Assembly (NCBI RefSeq): GCF_003457605.1
Contig: NZ_QRAN01000003.1
Span: 62,001-126,000 of the forward strand
From: Seongchinamella sediminis
GTDB lineage: Bacteria; Pseudomonadota; Gammaproteobacteria; Pseudomonadales; Halieaceae
Length of the DNA: 64,000 bases
Direction of reading: 5' to 3'
Part shown: positions 32,087 to 40,922 of the stretch, piece by piece
How the letters are laid out: each line of letters opens with the position of its first letter
Position numbering within the stretch: position 1 is the first letter of the stretch
Program-made: the position numbers and the translations under genes
Notes under the pieces: model-generated
What the model was told of the DNA's origin: nothing
The model's input: only the letters and a program-made list of their open reading frames with translations
Database searches by the model: none

Positions 32087-32665
32087 ATGCGATTGATGGT
32101 GCTGGCGACCGGCCTGCTGTTTATTTCCCAGACTGCCTTTGCCCACGAGGCCAGCGGCCTGGCTGGCGGGTTTGCCAGCGGCCTCATGCATCCCGTTCTC
32201 GGCTGGGACCACGTGGCGGCGATGGTTGCCGTCGGGCTGTGGGGAGCGGTTCTGGGGCAACCGGCAATATGGGTGCTGCCAGTGACATTCCCCCTGGTCA
32301 TGGCCATTGGTGGAGCGCTGGGCGTCGCCGGCGTGGCGCTGCCCGGGGTGGAAATCGGCATTGCGGCCTCGGCCCTGGTGCTGGGTGTGATGGTGCTGGC
32401 GGCGGCGCGGCCGCCCCTGTGGCTGGCGGCCCTGATCGTCGCTGCTTTCGCCGTGTTTCACGGCCACGCCCACGGTACGGAGTTGCCCGGCGCGGCCAGC
32501 CCCCTCGCCTACAGCCTGGGTTTTGTACTGTCGACCGGTTTACTGCACATGCTGGGCATCGCCTTCGGCCTGTTGACACGCTGGCGCTCGGGGGTTGTGC
32601 TGGTCCGCGCCGGCGGTGCGGTGATAGCCATGGCTGGAGCCCTGTTTCTTAGCCGGGCGATCTGA
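32087..32665 (+). CDS. hupE: HupE/UreJ family metal permease
   Basis: A 192-residue protein with an N-terminal signal-like helix (about 1-19, followed by HEASGLAGG) and about five further transmembrane segments. The family motif HPxxGxDH is present in FASGLMHPVLGWDHVAAM, and a His-rich turn (FHGHAHGTE) follows near residue 125. HupE and UreJ are nickel/cobalt importers tied to hydrogenase or urease; neither enzyme is in this window. The preceding palindrome hints at metal-responsive control (inference). A second, diverged HupE-like gene follows with no gap. Confidence 0.85.
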   Translation: MRLMVLATGLLFISQTAFAHEASGLAGGFASGLMHPVLGWDHVAAMVAVGLWGAVLGQPAIWVLPVTFPLVMAIGGALGVAGVALPGVEIGIAASALVLGVMVLAAARPPLWLAALIVAAFAVFHGHAHGTELPGAASPLAYSLGFVLSTGLLHMLGIAFGLLTRWRSGVVLVRAGGAVIAMAGALFLSRAI

Positions 32666-33250
32666 GTGCGCCAGCGTTTCCTGGCGCCGCTGTTGCTGCT
32701 GGCGCCGGGCACGGTGCTCGCCCACAGCCCCATGCCGGGCATTGGCCAGTTTTACGGCGGCTTGTTGCATCCGCTGCTGGTCCCCGCGCACTTGCTGCCC
32801 CTGGTTGCCCTGGGCCTGCTGGTCGGCCAGCGCGGCCTGGCCGCCATGCGGGTTGCCTACAGCGGGTTCGCCCTGGCCCTGCTGGTCGGCCTGATCATCG
32901 CAGGATTGAAACCCACAGCACCCGCGGGAGCTGAAACCGCCCTACTGCTGCTGGCGGCCTGCTGCGGACTGGCGACGGCACTGCGCATACCGCTCCCGCG
33001 TATCCTGCTCGCCGCAGTCGCCGCACTGACCGCCCTGGTCATCGGCGCCGACTCCGGGGTGGCAGACCTCAACCGGCAGCAAACCTTTTTCGCCATGTTC
33101 GGCGCCGGCATCGGCGCCTGCCTGCTGCTCCTGGTAGTCGCCGGGCTTGCCGAACTGCCGCGCCGCCACTGGCAGCAAATTCTGGTCCGCGTCCTGGGTT
33201 CCTGGTGCGCCGCAAGCGCAGTGATCGTGCTGGCACTGGCATTGCGTTAA
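32666..33250 (+). CDS. Second, diverged HupE/UreJ-like protein
   Basis: A 194-residue protein starting at GTG 32666, directly after the hupE stop codon. Signal-like first helix (LAPLLLLAPGTVLAHSP), then about five transmembrane segments. The metal motif is altered: YGGLLHPLLVPAHLLPL keeps both histidines but lacks the glycine and aspartate of HPxxGxDH, and there is no His-rich turn. It is probably a paralogue working with, or modified from, the first HupE. It ends 18 bp before the tRNA-Leu gene on the opposite strand. Confidence 0.7.
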   Translation: MRQRFLAPLLLLAPGTVLAHSPMPGIGQFYGGLLHPLLVPAHLLPLVALGLLVGQRGLAAMRVAYSGFALALLVGLIIAGLKPTAPAGAETALLLLAACCGLATALRIPLPRILLAAVAALTALVIGADSGVADLNRQQTFFAMFGAGIGACLLLLVVAGLAELPRRHWQQILVRVLGSWCAASAVIVLALALR

Positions 33251-33268
33251 ATGTGGCCAATGGAGTTG

Positions 33269-33356
33269 TGGTGCCCGGAGCGAGAATCGAACTCGCACGC
33301 CTGCAATAGGCGGGAGATTTTAAGTCTCCTGTGTCTACCAATTTCACCATCCGGGC
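33269..33356 (-). tRNA. leuZ: tRNA-Leu (anticodon UAA)
   Basis: The minus strand folds as a class II tRNA: acceptor GCCCGGA/TCCGGGC, anticodon stem GGAGA/TCTCC with loop CTTAAAA (anticodon TAA), a long variable arm (GCCTATTGCAGGC) and T arm with GTTCGATTC. The CCA end is encoded (33269-33271). In many gammaproteobacteria this tRNA follows tRNA-Gly and tRNA-Cys downstream of pgsA; here those two are 16.6 kb away. Confidence 0.97.
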
Positions 33357-33396
33357 GGTGACGCGAGCGCAAAAAGCGCTGGTGGAAGGCGGCGGC

Positions 33397-33402
33397 ATCA
33401 TA
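33397..33402 (-). promoter_or_regulatory. -10 box of the tRNA-Leu gene
   Basis: TATGAT on the minus strand, about 40 bp upstream of the mature tRNA 5' end. The leader between them contains a small hairpin AGCGC-TTTTT-GCGCT. It indicates this tRNA has its own promoter. Confidence 0.45.
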
Positions 33403-33458
33403 GCATACTGGCCGCGGCCGGGGGCAAGGACTGGACAGCTTTTCGTGGCGGTCCGCCA

Positions 33459-33467
33459 TGCTACACT
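33459..33467 (+). promoter_or_regulatory. Extended -10 promoter of the AsmA-like gene
   Basis: TGCTACACT is an extended -10 element 33 bp before the ATG at 33500. It overlaps the earlier ATG at 33458, which argues against using that start. Confidence 0.45.
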
Positions 33468-33499
33468 CTTACGCTCTCCCTACCCGGAATTCGCAGTGG

Positions 33500-36400
33500 A
33501 TGCGTAAGGTAATCATTCTGCTGATCCTGCTCGCGGTACTGCTGCTGTCACCGCTGCTGCTAATGCGCTCCGAACGCGCTCTGCTGTATATCGCCCACTG
33601 GGCCGTCGATACCTTCACTGACCTGCGGCTGGAGCTGCAGCAACCGCTGCTGCGCCCCCTCAAGGGCCGGGTTGCGGCCAGCGAAATCCACCTCTACCCC
33701 AAGGCCGACGACGGCCCTCCCTTTGTCAGCGTACTGGGCTTCGAGGGTGACCTAAGCGCCGGTGATATCTACCGCGGCGACCTGGCCGGGAGTCGGCTCG
33801 CAGCCCGCCAGGTTACCATCTATGTCTCATCCCGGGATGCCACCGCCGATCCGGCGCCGCTGGACTGGCTGCAGTACCTGCGCTGGCTGCCCGATGCGCT
33901 GTCGGTACAGCAACTGCACGTGGTCACTGCCAGCGAGGACACGCTGGTCGTTCCCCTGGAGGACCTGCAGGGCAGCCGAACCGGCAATAAACGCTTTGTC
34001 GCCAGCGCCAGTGCCCGCTACGAGGGAGAGCCCCTGCAGGTTGGCCTGGATCTGCAGGCGCTGTTTGAGCACGAGCAGGCCACTGGCATAGCAGTTGCGG
34101 CCAGTTTCACCGCCCCTGAAAGCGGTAGCCGGATCAATCTCGACGGTGAGCTGCGCGGCACGCCGGAAGACTTCAACTACGACTTCAAGCTGGTTGCAGA
34201 CTACCGCGAGGTGGCCAGGCTACTGACGGGGCTGGACTCCCACCATGCCCTCGCGGGCGAGCTCACGGTAAAGGCACTCATGACTGGCAATACCGACGGC
34301 TTCAGCCTCTCCAATGCCCTGTTCATTCTCGACAACATGCCCGACTACGGCATCGAGGCCCATGGCAAAATGGACTACCGATTCAGCGGCGAAAACCAGC
34401 TGTTGCTCACCATTGCCGGGGAAATGACCACCATGGAGGCGGTATTGCAGTGGCTGGACGTGGACCTGCGCCCTCTGGGCCGGGCCCAGGGCAGCGCCAC
34501 GGTCAGCGGCAGCCTGTCCCACCCGGTAGTCGAGGACTTTATTCTGCGCAGCGAAAACGCTAATGGACTCACGGTCAACCTGCAGGGAAGAATAGACCCG
34601 CAGCGGGGTGACAGTGAGGAAAACCAGGTGCGGCTTGATATCAGCGCGCCCTCACTTGCAACCCTGGAACACTGGATCGGCGCCCTGCCCCATGAGCCTG
34701 GCGAATTCAGCGCCAGTGGCCTTATCGTCGCCGGCAGTACCGGCCTGCGTCTGGAGGACTTTATTGCCGAGACCGGTTCCAGGGAGACTGTCTTGCTGCG
34801 GGCGGAGGGTGCGGCACAAACCGGCGACCTGAGCCACCAGCAGGGCCTGGCGGCCATCGAGTCGCTGGCGCTCAAGCTGTCAGTGTTCGCCCCGGACTCA
34901 GAGCAACTCGGCCCCTACCTGCCGGCCGGCGTACCCGCAGGCTTTGCAGTCAATGGCTCGGTATCCCTGGCCGGAAATGGCGAGGAAATTTTTGTCAAGG
35001 AGGGGCAGATAACAGCCGAATCCAGCGATATCGTGGCGACACTGCTAACCCGCAGCGGCAGCCTGCGCCCACTCAACGAGCAGTTGCTGAACGATTTTGC
35101 GGGCGATCTCACTGTGCACCTCAGCGATACCAGCGCCCTGTCCCAGTTTGTCAGCAAGCCGGTGCCCGTGCTCGGTGAGGTCCGCGGCAGCGGCCGGCTG
35201 ATACAGCAGCAGGACCGATTCAGCCTGGAGAACCTCTGGCTGCGCCTGGACAATGAGGAAGCAAAGTTGAATGCGACAGGACGGCTGGCTGATGTCGCCC
35301 GGCTGCAGGGCTTCAGTCTGCGTGGCCAGTTCAGCGGGGTAAAAAGTCGCAACCTGCTGAACACCACGTTCCAGGATTTCCATTACGCCGGTGAACTGGC
35401 GGAACTGGGCGGCAGCTTCGGGCTCGAGCGCAGCGGCAACGACTGGTCGCTAACGGAATTTACGGTGGCCTCCGCCGGCCGCCAGTCGCCCTTGCAGCTC
35501 GATGCGCGGGGCAAGTTGCTCAACTTTACCGGCACGCCCCAGGGGGAACTGGCCCTTGACTTCCAGCTCCGCGACCCGGCCCTGATCGAGGCAGCGAGCG
35601 GCCTGCGCACCCGACCAAGCCGCGGCAGCTTGCGCCTGTCTGCCGGCGCGGGCACCACCGATGCCAGCGGGCACCTAAGCTTCGACCAGTCGGATTTCAG
35701 GTTCAAGGCACAGGTCAGGCACGACAAGGGCAAGATCGACGCCCTGCAGCTGGTTGTGGATAGTCCCAGCATGCGCCTGGAAGACGTCGGTCTGCAGGCC
35801 CAGAAACAGACCGAAGGCAGTTACAACCCGGCCGAGCAGCTGGACGACATCAAGCCGGGCGAGCGTTTCCAGAAAGCGCTGCAACAGGCGCCAAAATTCA
35901 ACACCGATATCGCCATCAGGCTCAACGAGGTCAGCGGGGACAACACCAGCATAGACGGTTTCAACCTGCATTTCACCGGCGCCGAGCAGCGCTACACCCT
36001 GCGTGATTTCACCCTCGGCTATGACCAGTCACTGACCGAGATTCGCGGCATCATAGATCTCAACGCCTCCCCTCCCTTCGTCAGCCTGGCGGTGGATGCG
36101 GTGGCGGTACCGCTCCACACTCTCACCAGGGACCTGGGTATCGACTTCAATATCACCGGCATAGGCAACCTGCGCGGCGGCCTGGCCGGCGAGGGAATCA
36201 CGCCCGAACAACTGGTCGCAAGCCTCGACGGCAACCTGGGTGTTGCCTTGCAGGACGCCGTTATCGACGGCGCCGCCTACGATGTGCTGGCTACCGACCT
36301 GCTGTCATGGTTTTACTCCGGCGCCGCGCTGGAGGAGTCCACCGAGGTGGACTGCACCATGGCCCAGTTCGTGCTCGATGATGGGGTAGCGTTCAGCGAT

Positions 36401-36697
36401 AGTCTGTATATCGAGACACGCAGAATGGTCGCCACCGGTTCCGCCAGGCTGGACCTGGGCCGGCACACCATGGACGTCAAGTTCACGCCACGCTCGCGCA
36501 GTCGCAAATTGCAGGTACCCTCGTCTATCCGCATCAGGGGCCAGTTCGATGACCCCAGGGTCACCCTTTCCCCGGTCGCCGCCGCCTTTGACGCCTATGC
36601 CGAAGTACTGTCACTGGTGCCGCAAATCGCGCGGCGCATATTCGGCGGTGACCGGCGCCGCCGGACCCGGAGCCCCTGCGAACCCGGCGCTGTCTGA
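33500..36697 (+). CDS. AsmA-like inner-membrane/periplasmic protein
   Basis: A protein of about 1065 residues. From ATG 33500 it begins MRKVIILLILLAVLLLSPLLL, a signal anchor. The rest is a very long periplasmic region of repeating short beta strands with motifs such as GSRLAARQVTIYV, LDLQALFEHE and FTLGYDQSLTEIRGII. The last 250 residues (NITGIGNLRGGLAGEG, DGAAYDVLATDLLSWF, GRHTMDVKFTPRSRS) match the AsmA C-terminal domain. Such proteins (AsmA, TamB, YhdP types) form bridge-like grooves thought to carry phospholipids to the outer membrane. It is monocistronic with its own promoter. An alternative ATG at 33458 overlaps that promoter and is disfavoured. Confidence 0.8.
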   Translation: MRKVIILLILLAVLLLSPLLLMRSERALLYIAHWAVDTFTDLRLELQQPLLRPLKGRVAASEIHLYPKADDGPPFVSVLGFEGDLSAGDIYRGDLAGSRLAARQVTIYVSSRDATADPAPLDWLQYLRWLPDALSVQQLHVVTASEDTLVVPLEDLQGSRTGNKRFVASASARYEGEPLQVGLDLQALFEHEQATGIAVAASFTAPESGSRINLDGELRGTPEDFNYDFKLVADYREVARLLTGLDSHHALAGELTVKALMTGNTDGFSLSNALFILDNMPDYGIEAHGKMDYRFSGENQLLLTIAGEMTTMEAVLQWLDVDLRPLGRAQGSATVSGSLSHPVVEDFILRSENANGLTVNLQGRIDPQRGDSEENQVRLDISAPSLATLEHWIGALPHEPGEFSASGLIVAGSTGLRLEDFIAETGSRETVLLRAEGAAQTGDLSHQQGLAAIESLALKLSVFAPDSEQLGPYLPAGVPAGFAVNGSVSLAGNGEEIFVKEGQITAESSDIVATLLTRSGSLRPLNEQLLNDFAGDLTVHLSDTSALSQFVSKPVPVLGEVRGSGRLIQQQDRFSLENLWLRLDNEEAKLNATGRLADVARLQGFSLRGQFSGVKSRNLLNTTFQDFHYAGELAELGGSFGLERSGNDWSLTEFTVASAGRQSPLQLDARGKLLNFTGTPQGELALDFQLRDPALIEAASGLRTRPSRGSLRLSAGAGTTDASGHLSFDQSDFRFKAQVRHDKGKIDALQLVVDSPSMRLEDVGLQAQKQTEGSYNPAEQLDDIKPGERFQKALQQAPKFNTDIAIRLNEVSGDNTSIDGFNLHFTGAEQRYTLRDFTLGYDQSLTEIRGIIDLNASPPFVSLAVDAVAVPLHTLTRDLGIDFNITGIGNLRGGLAGEGITPEQLVASLDGNLGVALQDAVIDGAAYDVLATDLLSWFYSGAALEESTEVDCTMAQFVLDDGVAFSDSLYIETRRMVATGSARLDLGRHTMDVKFTPRSRSRKLQVPSSIRIRGQFDDPRVTLSPVAAAFDAYAEVLSLVPQIARRIFGGDRRRRTRSPCEPGAV

Positions 36698-36721
36698 GGC
36701 GCTTCTGCTGACGGCCGGGCG

Positions 36722-36730
36722 TGCTACAAT
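36722..36730 (+). promoter_or_regulatory. Extended -10 promoter of the transporter gene
   Basis: TGCTACAAT is an extended -10 element 31 bp before the start codon of the sodium-dependent transporter. The ATG itself is preceded by GGGTGA. The same TGCTACANT pattern precedes the AsmA-like gene. Confidence 0.45.
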
Positions 36731-36761
36731 TCGCCGCCTATAACAATGATCTGGGTGAAAC

Positions 36762-38114
36762 ATGGCATCTGCTCGGGGTGAATTCTCCTCCCGTTTCGGG
36801 TTCGTAATGGCTGCGGCCGGCTCCGCGGTTGGGCTGGGTAATATCTGGGGGTTTCCCACCCAGGCTGCCAGTAACGGCGGCGCGGCCTTTTTACTGGTGT
36901 ACCTGGTACTGGCCTTCACCCTCGCTTACCCGGCGCTGATGGCGGAGCTGATCATCGGCCGTCACGCCCACGCCAATGCCGTCAGCGCGCTGCGGCTGAT
37001 ATCCCCTAATGCGCTGCTGCGCAGGGTCGGCGCGACCACCGGCGTTGTCGGTTTTATCGTCGCCAGCCTGATCCTCAGCTTTTACGCTATCGTCGCTGGC
37101 TGGATGATCGCATTTTGCCTGGCCTCGCTGGCAAGCCTGGTGGGTATGACTGAGCTTGCCGAGTGGCTCACGTCCTTCGGCCTGGGTCGTAACCTGCTAT
37201 TCATGCTGCTGTTCATGGGCCTTACCACCAGTATTATCTCGGCGGGCGTTCGCTCCGGCATCGAACGCTGGTCGGAGCGCCTGATGCCCGCCATGCTGCT
37301 TACCCTGCTGGTGCTGGTAGCTTACGTACTCACGCTCGACGGGGCCATGGAAGGCCTCAAGGTATACCTGCTGCCCGATTTCGAGCGGGCGCTGACGCCG
37401 AGCCTCATCATCGCCGCCCTCGGGGCCGCCTTCTTCTCCCTCTCCCTGGGCGTCGGCACCATGCTGATTTACGGCTCCTACATCTCCGACCGGGAAAACC
37501 TGCCGCTGCTCGGCGGCATGGTTACCATGGTCGACATCGCTATCGCCGTGTTGGCCGGCTTCCTGGTGCTGCCGGCCATGTACGTGGCCCTGCATAATGG
37601 CGTGGAGATCTACAGCGCCACCGGGGCACTGCTGTCCGAGGACACGCTGATATTCACCGTCCTGCCAGAGCTGTTCCGCAGCATGGGGCTCACCGGCATC
37701 GTGGTCAGTATCACCTTCTTCTTCCTGATGAGCATTGCCGCCCTCACCTCCTCCATATCCATGCTGGAGGTACCCGTGGCCTATACCATCGAGGAACACG
37801 GGGTCGACCGGCACAAGGCGGTGTGGATACTGGGCGGCGCCATCGCCATCATCAGCACCATTATCCTGCTCAACTTTGGCAACCTGTTTGGTTTCGTGGT
37901 TACCCTCACAACCCGCTACAGCCAGCCGCTGCTGGGTTTCATGCTGTGCGTGTTTGCCGGCTGGGTCATGCACCGGCATACGCTGCTGGAAGAATTGCGC
38001 AAGGGCAGCCCGAATGTGGCCCAGGGATGGTTCTGGAAGATCTGGCCGTGGTATGTGAAGCTGGTGTGCCCGCTTATCATCCTGGCGATTTTCGCCCAGT
38101 CACTGCTGGGCTGA
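36762..38114 (+). CDS. Neurotransmitter:sodium symporter family transporter
   Basis: A 450-residue inner-membrane protein with 11-12 helices. The LeuT-type first helix FVMAAAGSAVGLGNIWGFP contains the sodium and substrate-binding residues. Later landmarks are FFSLSLGVGTMLIYGSYI (helix 6 region) and FFFLMSIAALTSSISMLE (helix 8 with the Na2 site). It couples sodium influx to amino-acid or amine uptake; specificity cannot be read. Length is typical for bacterial NSS. It converges with the LEA-type lipoprotein gene 3 bp later. Confidence 0.92.
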   Translation: MASARGEFSSRFGFVMAAAGSAVGLGNIWGFPTQAASNGGAAFLLVYLVLAFTLAYPALMAELIIGRHAHANAVSALRLISPNALLRRVGATTGVVGFIVASLILSFYAIVAGWMIAFCLASLASLVGMTELAEWLTSFGLGRNLLFMLLFMGLTTSIISAGVRSGIERWSERLMPAMLLTLLVLVAYVLTLDGAMEGLKVYLLPDFERALTPSLIIAALGAAFFSLSLGVGTMLIYGSYISDRENLPLLGGMVTMVDIAIAVLAGFLVLPAMYVALHNGVEIYSATGALLSEDTLIFTVLPELFRSMGLTGIVVSITFFFLMSIAALTSSISMLEVPVAYTIEEHGVDRHKAVWILGGAIAIISTIILLNFGNLFGFVVTLTTRYSQPLLGFMLCVFAGWVMHRHTLLEELRKGSPNVAQGWFWKIWPWYVKLVCPLIILAIFAQSLLG

Positions 38115-38117
38115 ACA

Positions 38118-38576
38118 CTACTTGAGGGTGAAGCTGCCGGTTTCCTCTACCCGTTGGGTAGGCACAAAACCCTTGAAGTCGATTTTTGCCTTGAACCGGT
38201 AGTCCAGACTGTCGGAGGGCGCCATGCCCAGGCTGCTCAACAGGCGCAACAGCTGTAACAGCTGCAGCCCTGCTTCCAGGGTCACCACTTCTTCTGAATA
38301 CGGCGCCAGCACGGGCACATCACTGGTAAGCCCGCTGATCAGTTCCTCGCCCTGTATCTCCACCCCGTAGCTGATACCGGCGACATCAAAGGACTGCTTG
38401 TTGGGGTTGGCAATACGCAGCCTGATCTCGAAACGGGGCGCCCCGCCCGTACCCGGCAGGGGCCTGAAGCTTTCCAGGGTGACTTTCGGCGGATCGATGT
38501 CCGGTCGCAGGGACGCGCAACCGGCAATGAGGAGCAACAGCGATAAATACAGACTGAGGCTGAGCAGCTGCTTCAT
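38118..38576 (-). CDS. LEA type 2 family lipoprotein
   Basis: A 152-residue protein from ATG 38576, in a TGATG overlap with the small gene upstream. It has a lipoprotein signal peptide with lipobox LIAGC (Cys about residue 20) and aspartate downstream (SLRPDID). The mature part is a single LEA2 domain: beta-strand-rich with RFEIRLRIANPNKQSFDVAGISY. Expected to be lipid-anchored in the periplasm. LEA2 domains bind membranes or act in desiccation tolerance in plants, but bacterial roles are unclear. Confidence 0.8.
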   Translation of the reverse strand: MKQLLSLSLYLSLLLLIAGCASLRPDIDPPKVTLESFRPLPGTGGAPRFEIRLRIANPNKQSFDVAGISYGVEIQGEELISGLTSDVPVLAPYSEEVVTLEAGLQLLQLLRLLSSLGMAPSDSLDYRFKAKIDFKGFVPTQRVEETGSFTLK

Positions 38577-38734
38577 CACGATATATCCTGGTTGAAGAAG
38601 AACAGCGCGTAGGCGAGACTGCCGATGGCAAAGACCGCGGCCACCCAGTCGCCGGTCTGCAGGTACATCCAGGTGCTGAAGGCAAACATGGCGGCAGTCG
38701 CCACCAGGCCCACGGTTTTACCGGTTCGGGTCAC
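38576..38734 (-). CDS. 52-residue two-helix membrane protein
   Basis: Starts at GTG 38734 after GGAG with eight-base spacing and ends in a TGATG overlap with the LEA2 lipoprotein gene, so the two are translationally coupled. The translation has two hydrophobic segments (VGLVATAAMFAFSTWMYL and VAAVFAIGSLAYALFFF) around a short QTGDW turn and ends NQDIS. No family recognised. The tight coupling and clean ribosome site support a real gene. Confidence 0.55.
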   Translation of the reverse strand: MTRTGKTVGLVATAAMFAFSTWMYLQTGDWVAAVFAIGSLAYALFFFNQDIS

Positions 38735-38816
38735 AGCCAATTCTCCACAAACAACCCGCGAGCCGGGTTCATCCCGGACGATTCTAGCGGGAAGCGGCGC
38801 GACTGTAACCCTCGGA

Positions 38817-39812
38817 TCAGGCGCTCTTCAATACCGGTGCCGCCATTTCTTCCTGCTCCTGCTCGTGGCTCTGCAGTACCAGATCCAGCGCTTTCTCCAT
38901 CAACCAGCGCGACTGGCTGGTATAGGCGTAGATGCAGGAGTGCACCGCGGCGTCGTGCCAGTTATCCACCGAGCACTCAGCCGAGTAAGCTTCGAACTCG
39001 GCCAGCTGGGCAATCAACGACGCCAGGTGCTGCGGACATTCACAGGCCACGCCCGTGGTGAGGGTCGCGGCCTTGTCCAACTGCCCGGCAGAATGCAGGC
39101 GCGGCCTGGAGGCGACCAGCTCGGCGAGGCTGTTGATGCCGTCCCGCGTCGCCCGCTCTGCACTGCTGCGGGTCAGGTGAAACGCGAGCTCGGCGCGATC
39201 CGGGGGAAATTCCATGGTGGCAATGCCCTCTGAGGCCAGCTCCTCGAGCCAGTTGTCGCTCATGCCGGCCTGCAGAACGAGGGTCGATGCCGGTTGCAGC
39301 AGCTGGCGCAGCTCGCTCAGCTGGCGAAACTGGTTGCCACCCATGCGGTCGCAGCCCACCACCAGCAGGTCGATCTCGCCCAGTTCCTCGAACACCTGCA
39401 GCTCGAGGGCTTCCAGGCGGCTGGCTGCCAGATGAGCACTGACGCCGGAGAGACAGCCCTGGTGCTCCTCCAGCCAGTTACAGATAGCCTCGCCGACAAA
39501 TACCACCTGGGGCTTGTCCACAGCCGGACTACGGGACCCGTCGGTACAGGCCTCCACCAGCCGCTCCAGGGTTTTGCGCTCGCTGGCGGCTATCTCGCCA
39601 ATGCGTGCGCCGGACCGCACCAGTGCGGCCACCAGCTGCAGGTGCTCCAGATCGGCCTGGGTATACTGGCGGCGCCCGGTGTCGGATTTCTGGCTGGCGC
39701 CCAGGTCATAGCGGCGCTCCCAGACGCGCAGCGTGTCTGGCTTGAGGCCGGTGAGTCTGGCCACGGTGCCTATGCCGTAGAGGGGCCTGGATTGTAACTG
39801 TTGTTCTGCCAT
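38817..39812 (-). CDS. MerR-family regulator with CarA/LitR-like layout
   Basis: A 331-residue protein. The N-terminal MerR helix-turn-helix reads YGIGTVARLTGLKPDTLRVWERRY. It is followed by a helical region and a Rossmann-like domain (about 95-200, IDLLVVGCDRMGGN) in the position of the cobalamin-binding domain of CarA/CarH/LitR photoreceptor-type regulators. The B12-binding histidine motif DxHxxG is not visible, so this copy probably does not bind B12. A long C-terminal extension (200-331) contains four cysteines and is unlike classical CarH. Such regulators often control light-induced photolyase and YbgA genes; ybgA is divergent next to it. Confidence 0.75.
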   Translation of the reverse strand: MAEQQLQSRPLYGIGTVARLTGLKPDTLRVWERRYDLGASQKSDTGRRQYTQADLEHLQLVAALVRSGARIGEIAASERKTLERLVEACTDGSRSPAVDKPQVVFVGEAICNWLEEHQGCLSGVSAHLAASRLEALELQVFEELGEIDLLVVGCDRMGGNQFRQLSELRQLLQPASTLVLQAGMSDNWLEELASEGIATMEFPPDRAELAFHLTRSSAERATRDGINSLAELVASRPRLHSAGQLDKAATLTTGVACECPQHLASLIAQLAEFEAYSAECSVDNWHDAAVHSCIYAYTSQSRWLMEKALDLVLQSHEQEQEEMAAPVLKSA

Positions 39813-39915
39813 CTTTCGGTACCCGGTTGCACGTTTAACTGAGTGTACGCAGCATATGTCCGTCCGGATGACGGGTAATCCCGATCGCCCAAGGCAGCGT
39901 ATGAAGCCCTGGAAC

Positions 39916-39944
39916 TTGTCGCCTGTTCAGGCTTGGAGTATGTT
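39916..39944 (+). promoter_or_regulatory. Candidate promoter of the ybgA-like gene
   Basis: TTGTCG (39916-39921) and TATGTT (39939-39944) are spaced by 17 bp, each four of six to consensus. The predicted start falls at or next to the ATG at 39951, which would give a leaderless transcript. The divergent MerR gene has an AGTGTA/TACACT -10-like element at 39842-39847. Confidence 0.4.
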
Positions 39945-39950
39945 GATTCG

Positions 39951-40922
39951 ATGACAGAATACGATCCCACAGAAGCGCCCAGGCCTGTCATGGGCATTGG
40001 CGCCTGCCTGGCCGGCAGGGAAGTCCGCTACAACGGGCAGACCAAGGCCGCCAATATCCATGTAAAGCGCATCGCGGAGATTTTCGAGATGCGCCCGTTC
40101 TGCCCGGAAATGGCCGCCGGCCTCGGCGTACCCCGCCCTCCCATACACCTGGTTGGGGATGAGGACAATATCCGCGTACTCGATGTGGACACCCACCAGC
40201 ACGATCACACTGACGCCATAGCCGGCCATGCCCGCGAGGTACTGGCACTGGCCCCCGAACTGGCCGGGTACGTGCTGGTGAAAGCCAGCCCCAGCTGTGG
40301 ATTCGAGCGGGTGAAGCGCTTCAACCAAAAGGGTAATATTGTCGCCCACGACCAGCAGGGGATTTTCGCCCGCGCGCTGGCCGGGGCTGATCCGCTGCTG
40401 CCCCTGGAAGACGATGGCCGCTTGAACGACCCCGGGCTGCGGGAAAGCTTTGTTACCCGGGCGCTGGTTTACCACCAGTGGAAACAACTGCGCGCGGCCG
40501 GCCTGAGCGCCGCGGCCCTGATCGACTTTTACAGCCGCCACAAGTACCTGGTCATGGCGCACCACGTGCCCAGTTACAAGCAACTGGGCCCCCTGCTCGC
40601 CGATGCGGGCAACAGGGACCTGGATGCCCTAGCCGAGGAGTTTATCGCCACCCTGATGTACGCCCTGACCCAGCGTGCGTCCCGGCGCAGCCACAGCAAC
40701 GTGCTATTCCACCTGTCCGGTTACCTGAAAAAGAAAATCAGCGCCGACGAGCGACAGCGGCTGAAGGGGCTCATCGACCAGTATCGCCTGGGGCAAGTCC
40801 CGCTGGTGGTGCCGGTGACCATGCTCAAGCACCACTTCGCCAACAACCCCAATGCCTACATCGACCAGCAGGTGTTTCTGGAGCCCTATCCGGACCAGTT
40901 ACAGCTGCGCAACGTGGTCTAG
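39951..40922 (+). CDS. ybgA: DUF523 and DUF1722 (YbgA-type) protein
   Basis: A 323-residue protein with an N-terminal DUF523 domain (about 8-160: IGACLAGREVRYNG, CPEMAAGLGVPRPPI, KASPSCGFERV, cysteines spaced as in the family) and a C-terminal DUF1722 domain (about 195-315: HKYLVMAHHVPSYKQLG and the SGYLKKKISADERQ segment). It is the same fusion as Escherichia coli YbgA, found next to the photolyase gene in many proteobacteria. Function unproven; the conserved cysteines suggest sulfur or metal chemistry. Divergent MerR regulator upstream; it ends overlapping the convergent epimerase gene by 4 bp. Confidence 0.85.
   Translation: MTEYDPTEAPRPVMGIGACLAGREVRYNGQTKAANIHVKRIAEIFEMRPFCPEMAAGLGVPRPPIHLVGDEDNIRVLDVDTHQHDHTDAIAGHAREVLALAPELAGYVLVKASPSCGFERVKRFNQKGNIVAHDQQGIFARALAGADPLLPLEDDGRLNDPGLRESFVTRALVYHQWKQLRAAGLSAAALIDFYSRHKYLVMAHHVPSYKQLGPLLADAGNRDLDALAEEFIATLMYALTQRASRRSHSNVLFHLSGYLKKKISADERQRLKGLIDQYRLGQVPLVVPVTMLKHHFANNPNAYIDQQVFLEPYPDQLQLRNVV

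Noticed and set aside
33458-33499. Upstream ATG start for the AsmA-like protein
   Set aside because: It overlaps an extended -10 box (TGCTACACT) and adds residues unlike a signal anchor; the ATG at 33500 gives a clean one.
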